Shown here: piece after piece, positions 35,791-46,292 of the stretch | How the letters are laid out: each line of letters starts with the position of its first letter | Numbering within the stretch: the stretch's first letter is position 1 | Source of the DNA: Oscheius onirici | Lineage: Eukaryota; Nematoda; Chromadorea; Rhabditida; Rhabditidae | Length of the DNA: 64,000 nt | NCBI GenBank assembly: GCA_932521025.1 | Contig: OW051471.1 | Coordinates: 11,408,001-11,472,000, forward strand | Direction of reading: 5' to 3' | Program-made: the position numbers and the translations under genes | Notes under the pieces: generated by a model | Databases searched by the model: none | What the model saw: only the letters and a program-made list of their open reading frames with translations | Told to the model about the DNA's origin: nothing

Positions 35791-37590
35791 CGTCTCTCTT
35801 GATACAATTTGCCTTTCCACAGGACAACAGATATGTCTCCGCCCGTCAGGACCGAATATCAAAAAATTGCGATCACAGCTGTGTTCCTATCGATAAAGGA
35901 TCGTTCAAGCTTCATTTCTTTTTTGGAAAAACCTCCGTAGCTGTCGATCTTGATCCTCAGGCTTAAGTCGTTCGGACTGCATGGTTGTTTGTGAGCACTA
36001 ATTGCCAAAATGGTTCTGAGCTCCGAAAAAAAAATGCTTTCAAAATGTTCTCGGAGATGGTTTCGACTTACGGATTCACACGGCCTGTCCATTCGAACAC
36101 ATTCAAATTTACATAATCGTTTTTCGGATGATTCAAGCGTAAAGAATGCAAATTCTACACCCGCGGTGATCATTTTATTGCTGAGAATTAATGGTAACAG
36201 AGGGCTCCGGTTCATGATAGATAGGAGCTAATTGAGTCATTCGTCTCTCTGTCTCTCGACTGTTCTTTCCCTCGCCTGAACTTTGCCCTTATTCTATCTT
36301 CCTGCAAGTTGAACTCTGACTCACATTTTATAGCTTGCTTTTTCTTGAAGATCAGGGTGGGAATGTCACGCTGTCCAATATTTGAGAAGAAACAGTTTCA
36401 CTTGATAGCATGTAAAGGGATCTTTCTCCCCTCATCAAACTCTCTAGCCCTTATCTGAAAACACTTTCTGCGTGTTTTATTACTTCACACCCATTAAACG
36501 AACCGGAGTCTTTGTCTAGATTAGGACACACTGGTCATAATTACCACTTCTTCTTCATCGGAGCTTTGTTCAACTCACCCAGTTTTGATTGTCTTCGAGC
36601 TGAAAAAGTTATACGAGGCCATTTGGACCTTTTGGTTTTTCACAGCCAGATAATTTTATGTTTTCCAATGTTTTGCCAAATCTTTTTGAGTGAAGTAGCT
36701 AGAGATTTAACCATTTGAACCGATTTCAAAGCGGGGGGACAAGATAAGTCCGCTTCGATTTGTCAGCGGAAGAATCGTCCATGATCCATTCTGACCTCGC
36801 GATAAATCTCAGAGCCATGTGTGATCCCATCAGTTACGAGTTCGACACTGTTGGGCAACTGATTTCGAGGCTTTTTATTCTTGGGAAAACAAAATGAGTA
36901 AAGTGAAAACAAATCGGAGAAATTTCCCACACTGGTCCCAATTTCAGCCGCTTTCAAATAACCCAAAATAATATTCACCTATTCAAATCTTGCTGCTCCC
37001 TCGGAGCTTTCAAAAATTGCGTCCGCCACTCATGTTTCAGAGGGCAGCGCGGGCAATTGGGAAAAGTTTTCAACCAGCAATAAACGCACCTCAGCAAAGC
37101 TTCACGGGTCACGTTATCGCCTCTGCGCAAAGCTGATGTGCAGGTAATTAGCGAAGGTAGTGATCTCTCGCTTGCGACGACACATTACGGGTGCGAGTCT
37201 GGGTGGGCGGAGGAATCATTTGTAAACCTTCTCTTTAAACGCCTCATAGATTTTCGGGTGAATCGAGTCAAATGTTCCGTGTCCCTCTTTCTCGGCTGAT
37301 TTTGAGAAACGTCACGACTAACGCTAACATTTTTTTACATTAACCAGATCTCTCAACTCTTTTACCTCTTATTTTCTTTTCACACCCCTTTACCGTATCC
37401 ACACCTAAAAGTAGACTCCATTGTTCTCCTCTCGCTTCCGATCAGATCAACCATCTCCCGCTATCAAACTCTCTGGTCAATGAAAGATAAGCGAACTATT
37501 AAACCCCCGTGTTGAACTCATGTCCAGGAACTCTTTTCTCTCTATTTGAGCTACGGCTCACTGTCAGCGAGACCTCCTCTATTTTGTACC

Positions 37591-37595
37591 TTCAG
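37591..37595 (+). promoter_or_regulatory. Candidate trans-splice acceptor of spinster gene
   Basis: TTCAG preceded by TATTTTGTACC, ending 10 nt before the ATG at 37606, with no obvious upstream 5' UTR exon. This is the usual geometry of an SL1 acceptor at the end of an outron. Confidence 0.45.
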
Positions 37596-37605
37596 GTAAC
37601 AGACC

Positions 37606-40600
37606 ATGGCCAACGGAAAATGGGACTACGTCTCCGGAGTCGTCCTCTTCATTATCAATCTTCTGAATTATGTTGATCGGTACACTGTGGCTGGTAATCT
37701 TACAGTTTTAAAAAAAAACTCCACTTTCAGGAGTTTTGAATGAAATCCAAGCCTTCTACGGCATCGACGACGGAATGGCTGGTCTCATTCAGACAATCTT
37801 CATCGTTTTCTTCATCATCGGCTCACCGATTTGCGGATATTTGGGAGATCGCTACAACAGAAAATGGATTACGGTTGGAGGAGTAGTGATTTGGCTGGGA
37901 GCTGTCGTTGCCTCGACCTTTGCCGGGAGGAAAGACTTCTGGATGTTCTTGCTCTTCAGAGGAGTCGTCGGTATTGGTGAAGCTTCCTACTCCAATGTGG
38001 CACCGTCAATGATTTCTGACATGTTTTCGGGAGTTGCCAGGAGTCGCATGTACATGTTGTTCTACTTTGCTGTGCCTGTAGGAAGGTGAGTCTCAGAAAT
38101 TATGGTCTGGCTTTGAAATTACTGAAGATCACGGCTCAAGTCGCAATTTTGACAGTTGGACACCCAAGTTTTAAAAACTCAAAAAAAATCATTCTCAACA
38201 GTTCTTTCAAGCTTCTTCAGAACACCCTGTATAATGTTCCCTCATTTGATCACTAGAAGCATTACCTGGTTGAAAAATCGGTTCAACCAGAATCATCAGG
38301 AATGTGATAAAATATTCACTAAACAGTAGAAATACCGACTCCGAGATTTGCTAAAAAAAACCATACTGAGGAAGATTTCATTAGAAAGAATCATAAGCGA
38401 TCATTAAGGTGTCAAGAATAATATGTACTTTACTCCATTTCAGTGGTCTCGGCTTTGTCGTCGGATCCAACGTCTCGTCAGCTTTCAACGACTGGCGATG
38501 GGGAGTTCGAGTCACAGCTTTTGCTGGTATGCAGTCCTCCTCCTTCTGCTTCTATAACTTCTTTTTTAGGCGCCGTTGCCCTGATTTTATTGATCCTGTT
38601 TGTTTTCGAGCCTGAGCGTGGAGGAGCCGATAAAGTAGAGGGAAAGGAAGAAGTCGAAGTTGTCCAGACGGATTCTTCTTACGTGAAAGATCTCCTGGCT
38701 CTGGTCAAAATGTACTGATTCTCATTTTTTGTAGACCGTCAACCCTTTTTCAGTCCAACCTACGTCTGCTGTACTTTTGCCTATACGGCTCTCATCTTCT
38801 GTACTGGCACTCTAACTTGGTGGGAGCCTTCAATCATTGGTCATCTCGAAGCCTGGCACAAGGGACTCAATACCTCGAAAGCTTTGATGAATGACACCAA
38901 GGACATGGAACACGAGGTTGACTCGTAAGTTTCTGTTTGTTTGCTGTAGCCGAGCGACGGATTAATCTCGCTTACATAGTGATGAGAGGGGAGTAAATAG
39001 GCGGGAGAGGAAAAAGTTGACCTGGAGGTCGAAGTCAGGTGAATCCTTTTAATTAATTTTGGTGTAGGTAAAACCAATGACGAGTCCATTGACAGGAAAA
39101 CGACGCTGGATATCTAACTGTTGAGTCTGTTGTCTGTTAACACATAGCGTCCGTGTAATTGTTGAGTCTGTGGCATGGAAAACTACAAATCTGTCCAGTC
39201 AGTTGTCTTGTAGCTAACAGTGTTGTTTATCCGTTGAGGCCGTAGCCTGTAAGTACAACATGCCTGTGTAACTCTCGACTCTGTGACCTTGTGGATAACG
39301 AAGAAGCTGTCTAACAGTCGAGTCTGTAGTCTATTATTCAGTGTGCCGTATACATTCGTTTCATATCAACGTCCTTGTCAAAACTCCTGTCCATTTCCAG
39401 AACACTTCAACCAGTTATCACCGAAGCATTGAACTTGACAACTACTACTGTTGCAGCCATAGTCACTACTACTCTCTCAGAGAACAAAATCGAAATGGGC
39501 AAAATCAAAAAGAAGTAAAATGCAAGCACAAACTCACAAACACTCACAGGTCCATATGCTCACAATTTCACACAAACTCGCTTAAACTCTTTTCAAAGCT
39601 GCTAAAACCGAGAGAAAGCATAATTTTTAGCATTGGTCTCATCTTCGGAGCCATCACGACCGTAGCTGGTCTCCTGGGTGTGGCAATGGGCACAATGATC
39701 GCTGGCTGGATGATGAAAGGAGTCGGCCCATTCAGACTGATCCAGACGGTCAGAGCACAGCCTATTGTCTCCGGAACTGGAGCTCTGATTGGTGCTCCAG
39801 TCTTGGCCATCGTGTTCCTGTTCGGTCATCACAGCTTGCCTATGCTCTGGGTTTTGATGTTCATCGTTATCACGTTCTTGTCTCTCAACTGGGGACTGAA
39901 TGTCGACATGTTGATGGTGAGATACTTTCACGAAGAGTTTGGGAGAAAACATGGGAAGTTGGGTTAGGAACTTAAAAAAAAATTTCTAAGAAAAGTTGCG
40001 GTCAAAATTGTTGACCGTTATTTTTATATATAATTTTTTTCGTAACGTAGTCGCCGTGTGATTACAAACCGGGTACCGTAAAAAAAGTTTAAAAAAAGAT
40101 TCGAAAGAACCACGCCATAATTTTCGTTTGAAAAATTTTTCCAAGAAAAGTCCCTGATACGAAATGTTTGGCTTCCGAACATGCTGCTTTGATTTACGGC
40201 TGTGTAACTGTTTTGTCTGTGGCTGCCTGTGTATCTGTCGAGTTTGACATAAAAAGCAATAGCAAATGCTACAGATTCTTCTGTCAGCTTCAGTTTTTAC
40301 AGGGTGTGATCATACCGGCACGACGAAGTACAGCTTTCTCCTACTTTATGATGATTTCTCACACTTTCGGTGACGCCAGTGGGCCGTACCTCATTGGAGT
40401 TGTAAGTTCTTCCAGTTTTCCCTCCAAAGATTGCTTTTTGAGATCTCTGACGCTATGCGGAAAGGTAAAGATGGGTCCAAAGATCAGTACTGGGCACTTG
40501 TGAAGGCTAGTTCAATTACTGTAGTTCTTCTTGTCGTGGCGGCCTTTTTCTACTACCTCACAGCATTCTTCCTCGTCCGGGATCAAAAAGTCTATCGCAG

Positions 40601-40745
40601 AGAGATGGGCATGGATCGTGAGGAACTACCGAGACCGGAGAGCTGCAGCTCTGTAGACAAGTCAAAAGCCTACGAGAAGGTCGAAGACTATGAGAATATT
40701 GACGGAAAGTCGGTGGCTTCGGAAACGTCTACGGAACGCTTCTAA
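37606..40745 (+). CDS. Spinster-family MFS transporter
   Basis: Major facilitator protein of the Spinster/SPNS family, which acts on late endosome or lysosome membranes and exports lipid-related substrates. Nine exons join in phase: 37606-37693, 37731-38085, 38444-38526, 38570-38711, 38754-38924, 39631-39916, 40313-40401 and 40443-40745 (intron 38086-38443 is the first long one). Family marks are LLNYVDRYTVAGVL in helix 1, the motif-A loop GYLGDRYNRK after helix 2, RGVVGIGEASYSNVAPSMIS in helix 4-5 and FTYWEPS-like TLTWWEPS. About 12 membrane helices are readable. The C-terminal tail is acidic and Ser-rich (KAYEKVEDYENIDGKS). AATAAA follows at 40810-40815. Intron 38925-39630 holds a repeat array. 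C. elegans has several paralogues (spin-1 to spin-4), so no specific symbol is assigned. Confidence 0.93.
39105..39335 (+). repeat. CTGTCTAACTGTCGAG repeat array (spinster intron)
   Basis: Five diverged units in the 38925-39630 intron (TATCTAACTGTTGAGTCTGT, GTGTAATTGTTGAGTCTGTG, TTTATCCGTTGAGGCCGTAG, GTGTAACTCTCGACTCTGTG and CTGTCTAACAGTCGAGTCTG), about 50 nt apart. Confidence 0.8.
39966..40160. mobile_element. MITE related to 35552-35790 (spinster intron)
   Basis: Starts GGTTAGGAACTT and ends AAGAAAAGTCCCTGA. Interior TTTCTAAGAAAAGTTGCGGTC, TTGACCGTTA and GTGATTACAAACCGGG resemble the interior of the 35552 element. Diverged and non-coding. Confidence 0.55.
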
Positions 40746-40815
40746 TCTCATGTTATTTCTTCCGAGTCTACTGTATCAGAACAGATGTTGTCACAGAATT
40801 TTGAGAGACAATAAA

Positions 40816-41483
40816 CGGGTATATAACAGAACACTTTAACAAATCTTTGTGAGATCAAACCATCTCTTTAAAGAGAGTCTGCCGCTACGAAATTTGGCGG
40901 GGCGATTCTACTGTATGTTGCCAAAAACGATTTTATTCCAGAAACAGCGAAAACAGCGTTTTTTACTAAAGTTTATATGTTTTCTTGAGTGTTTTCACTT
41001 CTAAGCTGTCCATTTGAGCACAAGTAATCGAAAACTTACAAGAAACTATCGAAAGAAAGCAAATAGGTCCTCAAAAATACCCTTTCTGGGAGACAACGTA
41101 GAAAGTCGGCATTTCCGTCCATTTTTCATTGCTTTTTGATTAATTTCAGTTCAAACGACCTTTCGTGGCATCACTTACAGGAAACAACCAAAATGAAGCT
41201 GAAATCGTCGAAAAATTGGTAAAAATCCATGTATTGACAGCTTTTCTTGCATTTCGCGCCATTTTATTTGCATTGTGCGCACCAACTTAGTGTCCACGTT
41301 CCCAGTAGCTGCAGACTCGCTTTAAGAAACCCCTGGAGAGGTGACTTCTTCGCTCAACAGTTCACCTGCGTTCCTTGACCTATTTTTCACTTTTATCAGT
41401 GAATCGAATGTAATAATTGCCCTATGTTTAAATTTTACTTCAAAAACTACTGAAAGAAGTAGCTTGTTATCTTAATTCGTTTT
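40816..41483. other. Spacer between convergent spinster and Thr-rich genes
   Basis: AT-rich, no gene seen. The motif CTACGAAATTTGGCGGGGCG at about 40885 resembles the GTGGCGGGACC motif of MITEs elsewhere in the window, but its partner arm was not found. Confidence 0.5.
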
Positions 41484-42159
41484 CTATTTATCGGATGAAG
41501 TTGGCTCCAATTTGACCACCGATGGTTGATCGCTATCCGTGGTCTGAAGTGGCTTCTCATTCTTCTTGGCCTTCTGTTGAGAGATGGACACTTCATTGGT
41601 GGAGGATTCAGAAATGGGCGTATTTTTCTTCCCACGGATCGTCGCCGGTTTTTTCTTCTCCGTCTTCTCCATCTTCGCCTTCCTCCTCTTCCACAAACCA
41701 ATCGCTACACCAACGAAGATGCCGAACAAAACAAGAAGGATGATGACCGCAGCAACGACCAGAGTCGTGAAATTCGAATGGCCCTCTCCAGGTTTGTCTT
41801 CCGATTCCAGGCTCTGCGGTCCATTGATCTCATTGCTTCCTTCGCCCGTCTGACTGATTGCATTCTCCGCAGTCGGAATCTTTCCAGTCGACGCAGTCGA
41901 AGATGGCGTTCCTTCAGTCGTAGTCGTAGTGGTCGCGGTGGTAGTGGTCATGCTCGGAACTGTAGTCGTAGTTGCCGTGATTCTTGTTCCTGTGCTGGTA
42001 GTCGTAGTGAGCTTCTGACAGTTGTCCTGGCCAATTTCGAAGAATCCCGGGTGGTATTTAACCTTTTTAAAGGCGGCCATCTACAAGTATCGATTGGAGA
42101 GAGGAAGGAAACGGGAAAACTATCGATCCAATTATAGTCATTAAAAGGAGGAGAAACAT
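41484..42159 (-). CDS. Thr-rich single-pass membrane protein
   Basis: Two exons: 42159-42121 encodes the first 13 residues of a signal peptide (MFLLLLMTIIGSI), then a 40-nt intron, then 42080-41484. The ectodomain starts AFKKVKYHPGFFEIGQDNC, followed by a Thr/Ser-rich stretch (TTTTTVPSMTTTTATTTTTT type) suited to O-glycosylation. A single hydrophobic helix follows (LVVAAVIILLVLFGIFVGVA), then a basic stop-transfer (WKRRKAK) and a Lys/Ser-rich cytoplasmic tail ending PTSSDK. Topology suggests a type I mucin-like surface protein of about 210 residues. No named family is recognised. The internal Met at 42080 would give a protein without a signal peptide and is less likely to be the start. Confidence 0.75.
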
Positions 42160-43440
42160 CTGCCGCATGACGAGCATCACACCGATTGGACTGAACTTGA
42201 TGGGAATAAGTTATACAACAAGTCTCGACTAGTTTGCTATTAGCTATTCTTGAGATTAGAAACTTTTTTTGCTCGCGAAAACATAACTTAGTTTTCAAAC
42301 TTGTCAAGACTTGTCAACTTTTATCTCGCTTGACTTGTTGAAAGTAATCAAACAAAACTTGCTGCTTTTAGATCGTCAGTTGTCCGCCTAAGCTCTCTTC
42401 CTCTTCAAAATCAGCTCAAGTGTTTCTATTTTTCCCAAAAGCATTTTCAACTCTCAGTTACCTTTTTCTGTACACCTTGACTAAGATCTGGGCTGTCCCG
42501 AACAACCCAGGTCCGAAAGCTTCAGTCTTGCGTCCGAGGGCCGATTCGGGTTTTGGTAAGTGCTCTTCTTGAAGAGTGACTAGCAAAGTTGGCAATAGGG
42601 GAATTGAGGCGTTGTTTAGTGATTAGTGACTGGAGTTCTCTAAAACAAAAAAGTCTAACAGAAATCTCTGAGAATCCGCTCTTTCTCGTAAGTGTTTCAG
42701 CTACTATTTGCACTGTCTTCGCTTGTTGCTTGACGGTCACGGATTCTCCCCATTTCCCGTCTTTCTTCAGACAAAACTGACTGGATTTTGATAAATAGGT
42801 TTTGTTGAGGGAGATTCACTGAGTAAAAGTAACACAGAACACAAAAGAAACCGAACAGACCATATTTTGAACAAACAAGTCAATGCGGTAATAACGGCAG
42901 CTTCATGACTCATTATCCTGTACAACTTGTTTGTTATCTTTAACTGTTTGGCAAAACTGTACAGATCAAACAAAAACATCCTTCCAAGGTACTATAAGAG
43001 TCGCTTGTAAAAATCAAACTGTCATGCAGTCAGTCATGAACCGACTACTTCTTCTCCTCTTGGTAAGATGGGCAGGTTGCGTTATCTCCCTCCCCTCTCC
43101 CCCCGTGGCTTTTTGAGTCATTTTCAGTTTTTCGACTACTAGAAATTATTTTCAAGCTTTGCGATATTTTAAAATCTTGTAGAGGAGATCAAAAGCTACA
43201 ACTTTGTAAAACATCACAAAGCTGGATAACTTTTTCTTCATGTTGAAAAACCAGTTGGGGGATGGTCTCGAGAACAAATTGAACTGGCACAAATTGCAAA
43301 CTTCAATGCTCTCAGTGTTTGCTGATTAGAACCTGTTCGGAGGAATAGTTTCTGAGGACATGTGACTTGCGAAAGTCGATTTCTTCCGGATCAGGTCGTT
43401 CTTCTAATGGTAACGAACTAAAAGCGAATGTTCTGTGCCC
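42160..43440. other. Intergenic stretch, one possible signal-peptide exon
   Basis: The only item of note is a possible first exon at 43024-43062 (MQSVMNRLLLLLL, then GTAAGA) preceded by an ACTATAAGAG TATA-like motif about 45 nt upstream. No downstream exon in phase could be supported, so no gene is called. Confidence 0.4.
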
Positions 43441-43765
43441 GGTTAGAAGAGGGCGGTGCTCTTATGGTCCTCTCCCAGTTTCGGACCGCTTTCGTAACCT
43501 TCCAGAGCATCTTTCTGACGGATATTTGCCGTCCGGACTAATTCTGATCTTACCACGCCTTTCAATGCCTCTCAGTGTTTCCGTCACCGTCCGCTCTTGC
43601 CCGAGCGGTGAAATTGCCACCTTCGACTACTGTTGCTGACGATAAATTCGCCATTGAAAAGCATGGTAAGTTCAGCATTAGTCCAGACGGCAAATATCCG
43701 TCAGAAAGGTGCTCTGGAAGGTTACGGAAGCGGTCCGAAACCGGGAGAGTGAGCACCGCCCGGGC
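43441..43765. repeat. Inverted duplication of a zinc-finger exon segment
   Basis: Segment 43449-43555 (plus) and segment 43662-43765 (minus) are inverted copies. Both can encode PVSDRFRNLPEHLSDGYLPS in their own orientation. Arms are about 105 nt around a ~105-nt spacer. Arm identity is high, including the codons, so the duplication looks recent or is held by conversion. Confidence 0.85.
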
Positions 43766-44716
43766 GGCATCTTGGAACCAGGCACATGTTGGCAGTCTCT
43801 CCGTGTATGTGTCGCTAGAGCCAAAGACGAACCTGATGTCATCCGTTCCTTCGAAGCACTTGACTGCCCACTCGCAAAGCTTCTCTTCGTAGTTTTCCTT
43901 ATCAAGTTTACTCAATTCCGCTTTACCATTATGTTTGACTTGGTTATGTTTCTGACTCTTGTCTCTCGATCTACTCGTATGGGAACACGTGGAACACGAG
44001 TAAATCACCATTGACAGGTGTATCCGAAAGATATGCTCCTCTGGAGTAACTAAAATTCGATTATGTCATGTCCAAAAACGACAAACCTCTCTCTTTTCGC
44101 CACTCTCTCCATGTCTACAAATCTTACAGTACTTCGACTCCTTTAGCAACGCAAACAGCTATATTTTTGAATGCTCCTTCACTAGTTTTTCGTATTCCAT
44201 CTGGTAACTGTCTCTTTTAGAGAAGTCTGGCTAAATAATGCAAATCTCTAAAGCTTTCATAGATGAGCCTACCACGCTTTGTGGCTCCTTCTTTTCGTAG
44301 CAAGCTTTTAACCAGAATTTTATTTCATGTCGTATATTTTCCACGGGAATTTTGAGCATCTCTCCTGTTGAATAATGCTGTGTTATCAAGTGACCTTTGA
44401 GGTGGCTTTCACAGTGCGTTCCAAATCCGCAAACGGAACTAAAAAACCTAGTTTTATTCGCATGCACTTGCAAAATGTGAGTACTTTTGTTACGTGCTGA
44501 AAATTTCCATACTTTAAGCGAAACAAAAAGACTAACCTGACACGCCTTTTTGGCATACGAAGCACTCGATTGACATACTGTTTCAAACGAACTTAAATGA
44601 GAATCAAAGTCTTCTTTTGTAGCCGCACTTTTCAAGCAAAAATAGGATCCAGTTGACCAGAATGAACGATCAATATCGATTTTTCGGTGTCCCTTCATCG
44701 CTTTTGCTTTAGCCAT
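43562..44716 (-). CDS. C2H2-type zinc-finger protein with repeated modules
   Basis: Nuclear-type zinc-finger protein, exon structure approximate. Module 1 (44716-44231) starts MAKAKAMKGHRKIDIDRS and includes VCGFGTHCESHLKGHLITQH, then ENIRHEIKFWLKACYEKKE. Module 2 (about 44160-43562) includes YCKICRHGESGEKRE, a second finger YSCSTCSHTSRSRDKSQKHN then QVKH, and YEEKLCEWAVKCFEG. Both modules show finger(s) followed by a helix with a conserved W/C/F pattern, implying internal duplication. Short introns with GT..TTTTCAG or TTTTAG ends are likely at about 44540-44500, 44245-44155 and 44090-44053, but some joins are not certain. The C-terminal part (SDRFRNLPEHLSD) is copied in inverse orientation just downstream. 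DNA targets unknown. Confidence 0.6.
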
Positions 44717-44884
44717 GTTTTTCGCTTTTTATATCGAACAGTATTGCGAGAAAAACTGAAAAAAAGAGGCCCGCATTCACATCATCATAACCCAAATGTA
44801 GGCTGTTTGCTCTCATTCATGACAGTTGCCCATTCATCAAAGACCTCAAGCTGATATGTCGACAAACAAGCATGACCTCACGGT

Positions 44885-45146
44885 TTATTTGGAGCAATCT
44901 TTGTTCTTTCTGAATTTTCCGGCAATGTAGTTGCCGAGAGCAAAAGAGGGACTAGCCATGGCCATTCCAAATTGTCGTCCTCTGCAGCAGGACTTTTTTG
45001 GCTGAACTTGTGGATCACTGTTGCTGGAAGAAGCTTGATCGGTAACATAAGGAGGAGGAGGATCAGTCTGAAACTTTTGGCTCTGAGATTTTTAGGAAAC
45101 AACCTACAAATTTGGCCTTGAGCTCTGAAGAGGCTCCATTCTCCAT
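44885..45146 (-). CDS. Small PPPPY-motif protein (73 aa)
   Basis: Two exons, 45146-45108 and 45067-44885, around a 40-nt intron (GTAGGT..TTTCAG), joined in phase. The product starts MENGASSELKAKFTDPPPPY, continues through a Ser/Asn/Gln-rich linker and a Cys pair (KKSCCRGRQFGM), and ends with a basic tail (AGKFRKNKDCSK). PPPPY fits a WW-domain ligand. Together with the Cys pair, which could be palmitoylated, this suggests a small membrane-associated adaptor, but that is inference. A TTTGATTTTCAG acceptor 10 nt upstream of the ATG looks like a trans-splice site. The longer unspliced frame (hydrophobic, LLLLMLPIKLLP) is an artefact of reading through the intron. Confidence 0.65.
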
Positions 45147-45156
45147 TGCAAAGAAG

Positions 45157-45158
45157 CT
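45157..45158 (-). promoter_or_regulatory. Candidate trans-splice acceptor of PPPPY gene
   Basis: On the minus strand TTTGATTTTCAG ends here, 10 nt before the ATG at 45146. No upstream 5' UTR exon is evident. Confidence 0.4.
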
Positions 45159-46272
45159 GAAAATCAAAGAAAACGGTCAAAAAACAGGCATAGAAAGAAA
45201 TGAAGAAAATAAGAATGAGTGTGCGCAGTTAGGAGAACAGCACACACTGGTCATGCTGGCAGCGTTCGAGCGTCATTTTTAAGCAAACATGTGTATCACA
45301 TTGCTTTTTAGGATCCAGTGAAAAAAGAACATGATCTTTGAACATGAGAAAGGTAATGAATGTAACCTTTTCGCTGTCTTGTAGAGTATACTTGGGCTTC
45401 GAGTCGAAAACTCGAGTCACGAGCCGAGTCGAGTCTAGTCCAGTCGAGCTGGCTCGTGGGGCACCTCAAGTCTCGAGCTCGACTCTCCTCGAGTCGAGTC
45501 GAGTTGCCCAAGTATATTGTAGAGGTTGTCAGCAACTGTTCCATCCAAATCTGCACCTTTGGAGTTGAATTTTGTTCTTGTTCATTAGCAGTCAGTTACA
45601 TCTAAGTTGCATACCCTGGCCATGAAAACACAAAAAAAGGAACCAGAAAGTTTTCAAACCGGAAGGTCGTATTTTTGGAAATGGAAGTATGAGAAAAAAC
45701 CGAGTGTCTGTTTATCAATAAAGGACATTCGGTACAAAAAAGTATTAGGTTTCGGAAAGATAAAACAGGCCAACATTGCATAACTGTGGTATATAAATAT
45801 CAAAATCGATGAACAGTTCAAACAGTAAAGTCTGTCATCCGACCAATTTGTTGTTATCATGAAACTTGCGCTAAAAAAAGAAAATGATTTGTTGCTGACA
45901 GATGAAACAAAAGGCAGTTATGGCAGTTAAAATATGGCAGTTAATTAACCGATAATACCGAACTCTGAAATTCAGAACTGATTTCTTTCCCTAATGCGTC
46001 CCCTCTCTCCCCCATATCGTTTACTCTAAACCTGTCAGTATCCGCTCAGAGCCCATAGTCTTGGCTACTATTTACTCTACTCATAGCCGCGGTCGACATC
46101 AAATCCACTCAAAGAGTGAGTGAGGAGACTGACCGTCCTCCTCCCTCGTCAGCCGGCTGACCACGCCTCCTCATCGGATTAGGCAGCGCTACTTCTAAAG
46201 TAGCCTCTTTTCTGGCACTTGACCTCGACTCCAGTACACACTTCTTGAAAGTTTAACTTTTTTTTTTATTTT
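45159..46272. other. Spacer between PPPPY gene and multidomain gene
   Basis: Divergent intergenic region that would carry both promoters. It contains a MITE (45387-45516). The last part ends in a T-rich tract leading to a 3' splice site (46276), typical of an outron. No other gene seen. Confidence 0.5.
45387..45516. mobile_element. MITE, TIR family TATACTTGGGC (second copy)
   Basis: Begins TATACTTGGGCTTCGAGTCG and ends GTTGCCCAAGTATA. The interior is dominated by GAGTCGAGTC-type repeats that also self-pair. It shares the terminal TATACTTGGGC with the 1540-1738 element but has a different interior. Confidence 0.75.
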
Positions 46273-46276
46273 TCAG
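46262..46276 (+). promoter_or_regulatory. Candidate SL1 trans-splice acceptor of multidomain gene
   Basis: A T-run followed by ATTTTTCAG, 16 nt before the signal-peptide ATG at 46293, with no matching upstream donor exon. If used, the gene that hosts the SL1 RNA cluster would itself receive a leader by trans-splicing. Confidence 0.5.
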
Positions 46277-46292
46277 CTCGAATGATTTCCAA

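Larger units (their letters stand above)
34601..37605. other. Intergenic stretch with repeats
   Basis: No supported gene. It contains a CTGTCTAACTGTCGAG array (34780-34945) and a MITE (35552-35790). Open frames such as 35859-36215 and 36763-36978 on the minus strand lack domain, signal and splice support. Confidence 0.55.

Noticed and set aside
35859-36215. 118-residue minus-strand open frame.
   Set aside because: No recognised domain or promoter and no neighbouring exon; length is within chance for this base composition.
36763-36978. 71-residue minus-strand open frame.
   Set aside because: Looks slightly gene-like, but there is no splice acceptor or donor pair and no homology that I recognise.
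41526-42137. 203-residue plus-strand frame, Ser/Arg-rich.
   Set aside because: It is the antisense of the Thr-rich membrane protein; the Arg/Ser content comes from the complement of Thr codons.
43024-43062. First exon of a secreted protein (MQSVMNRLLLLLL then GTAAGA).
   Set aside because: TATA-like motif and donor are plausible, but no downstream exon in phase was found before the inverted repeat.
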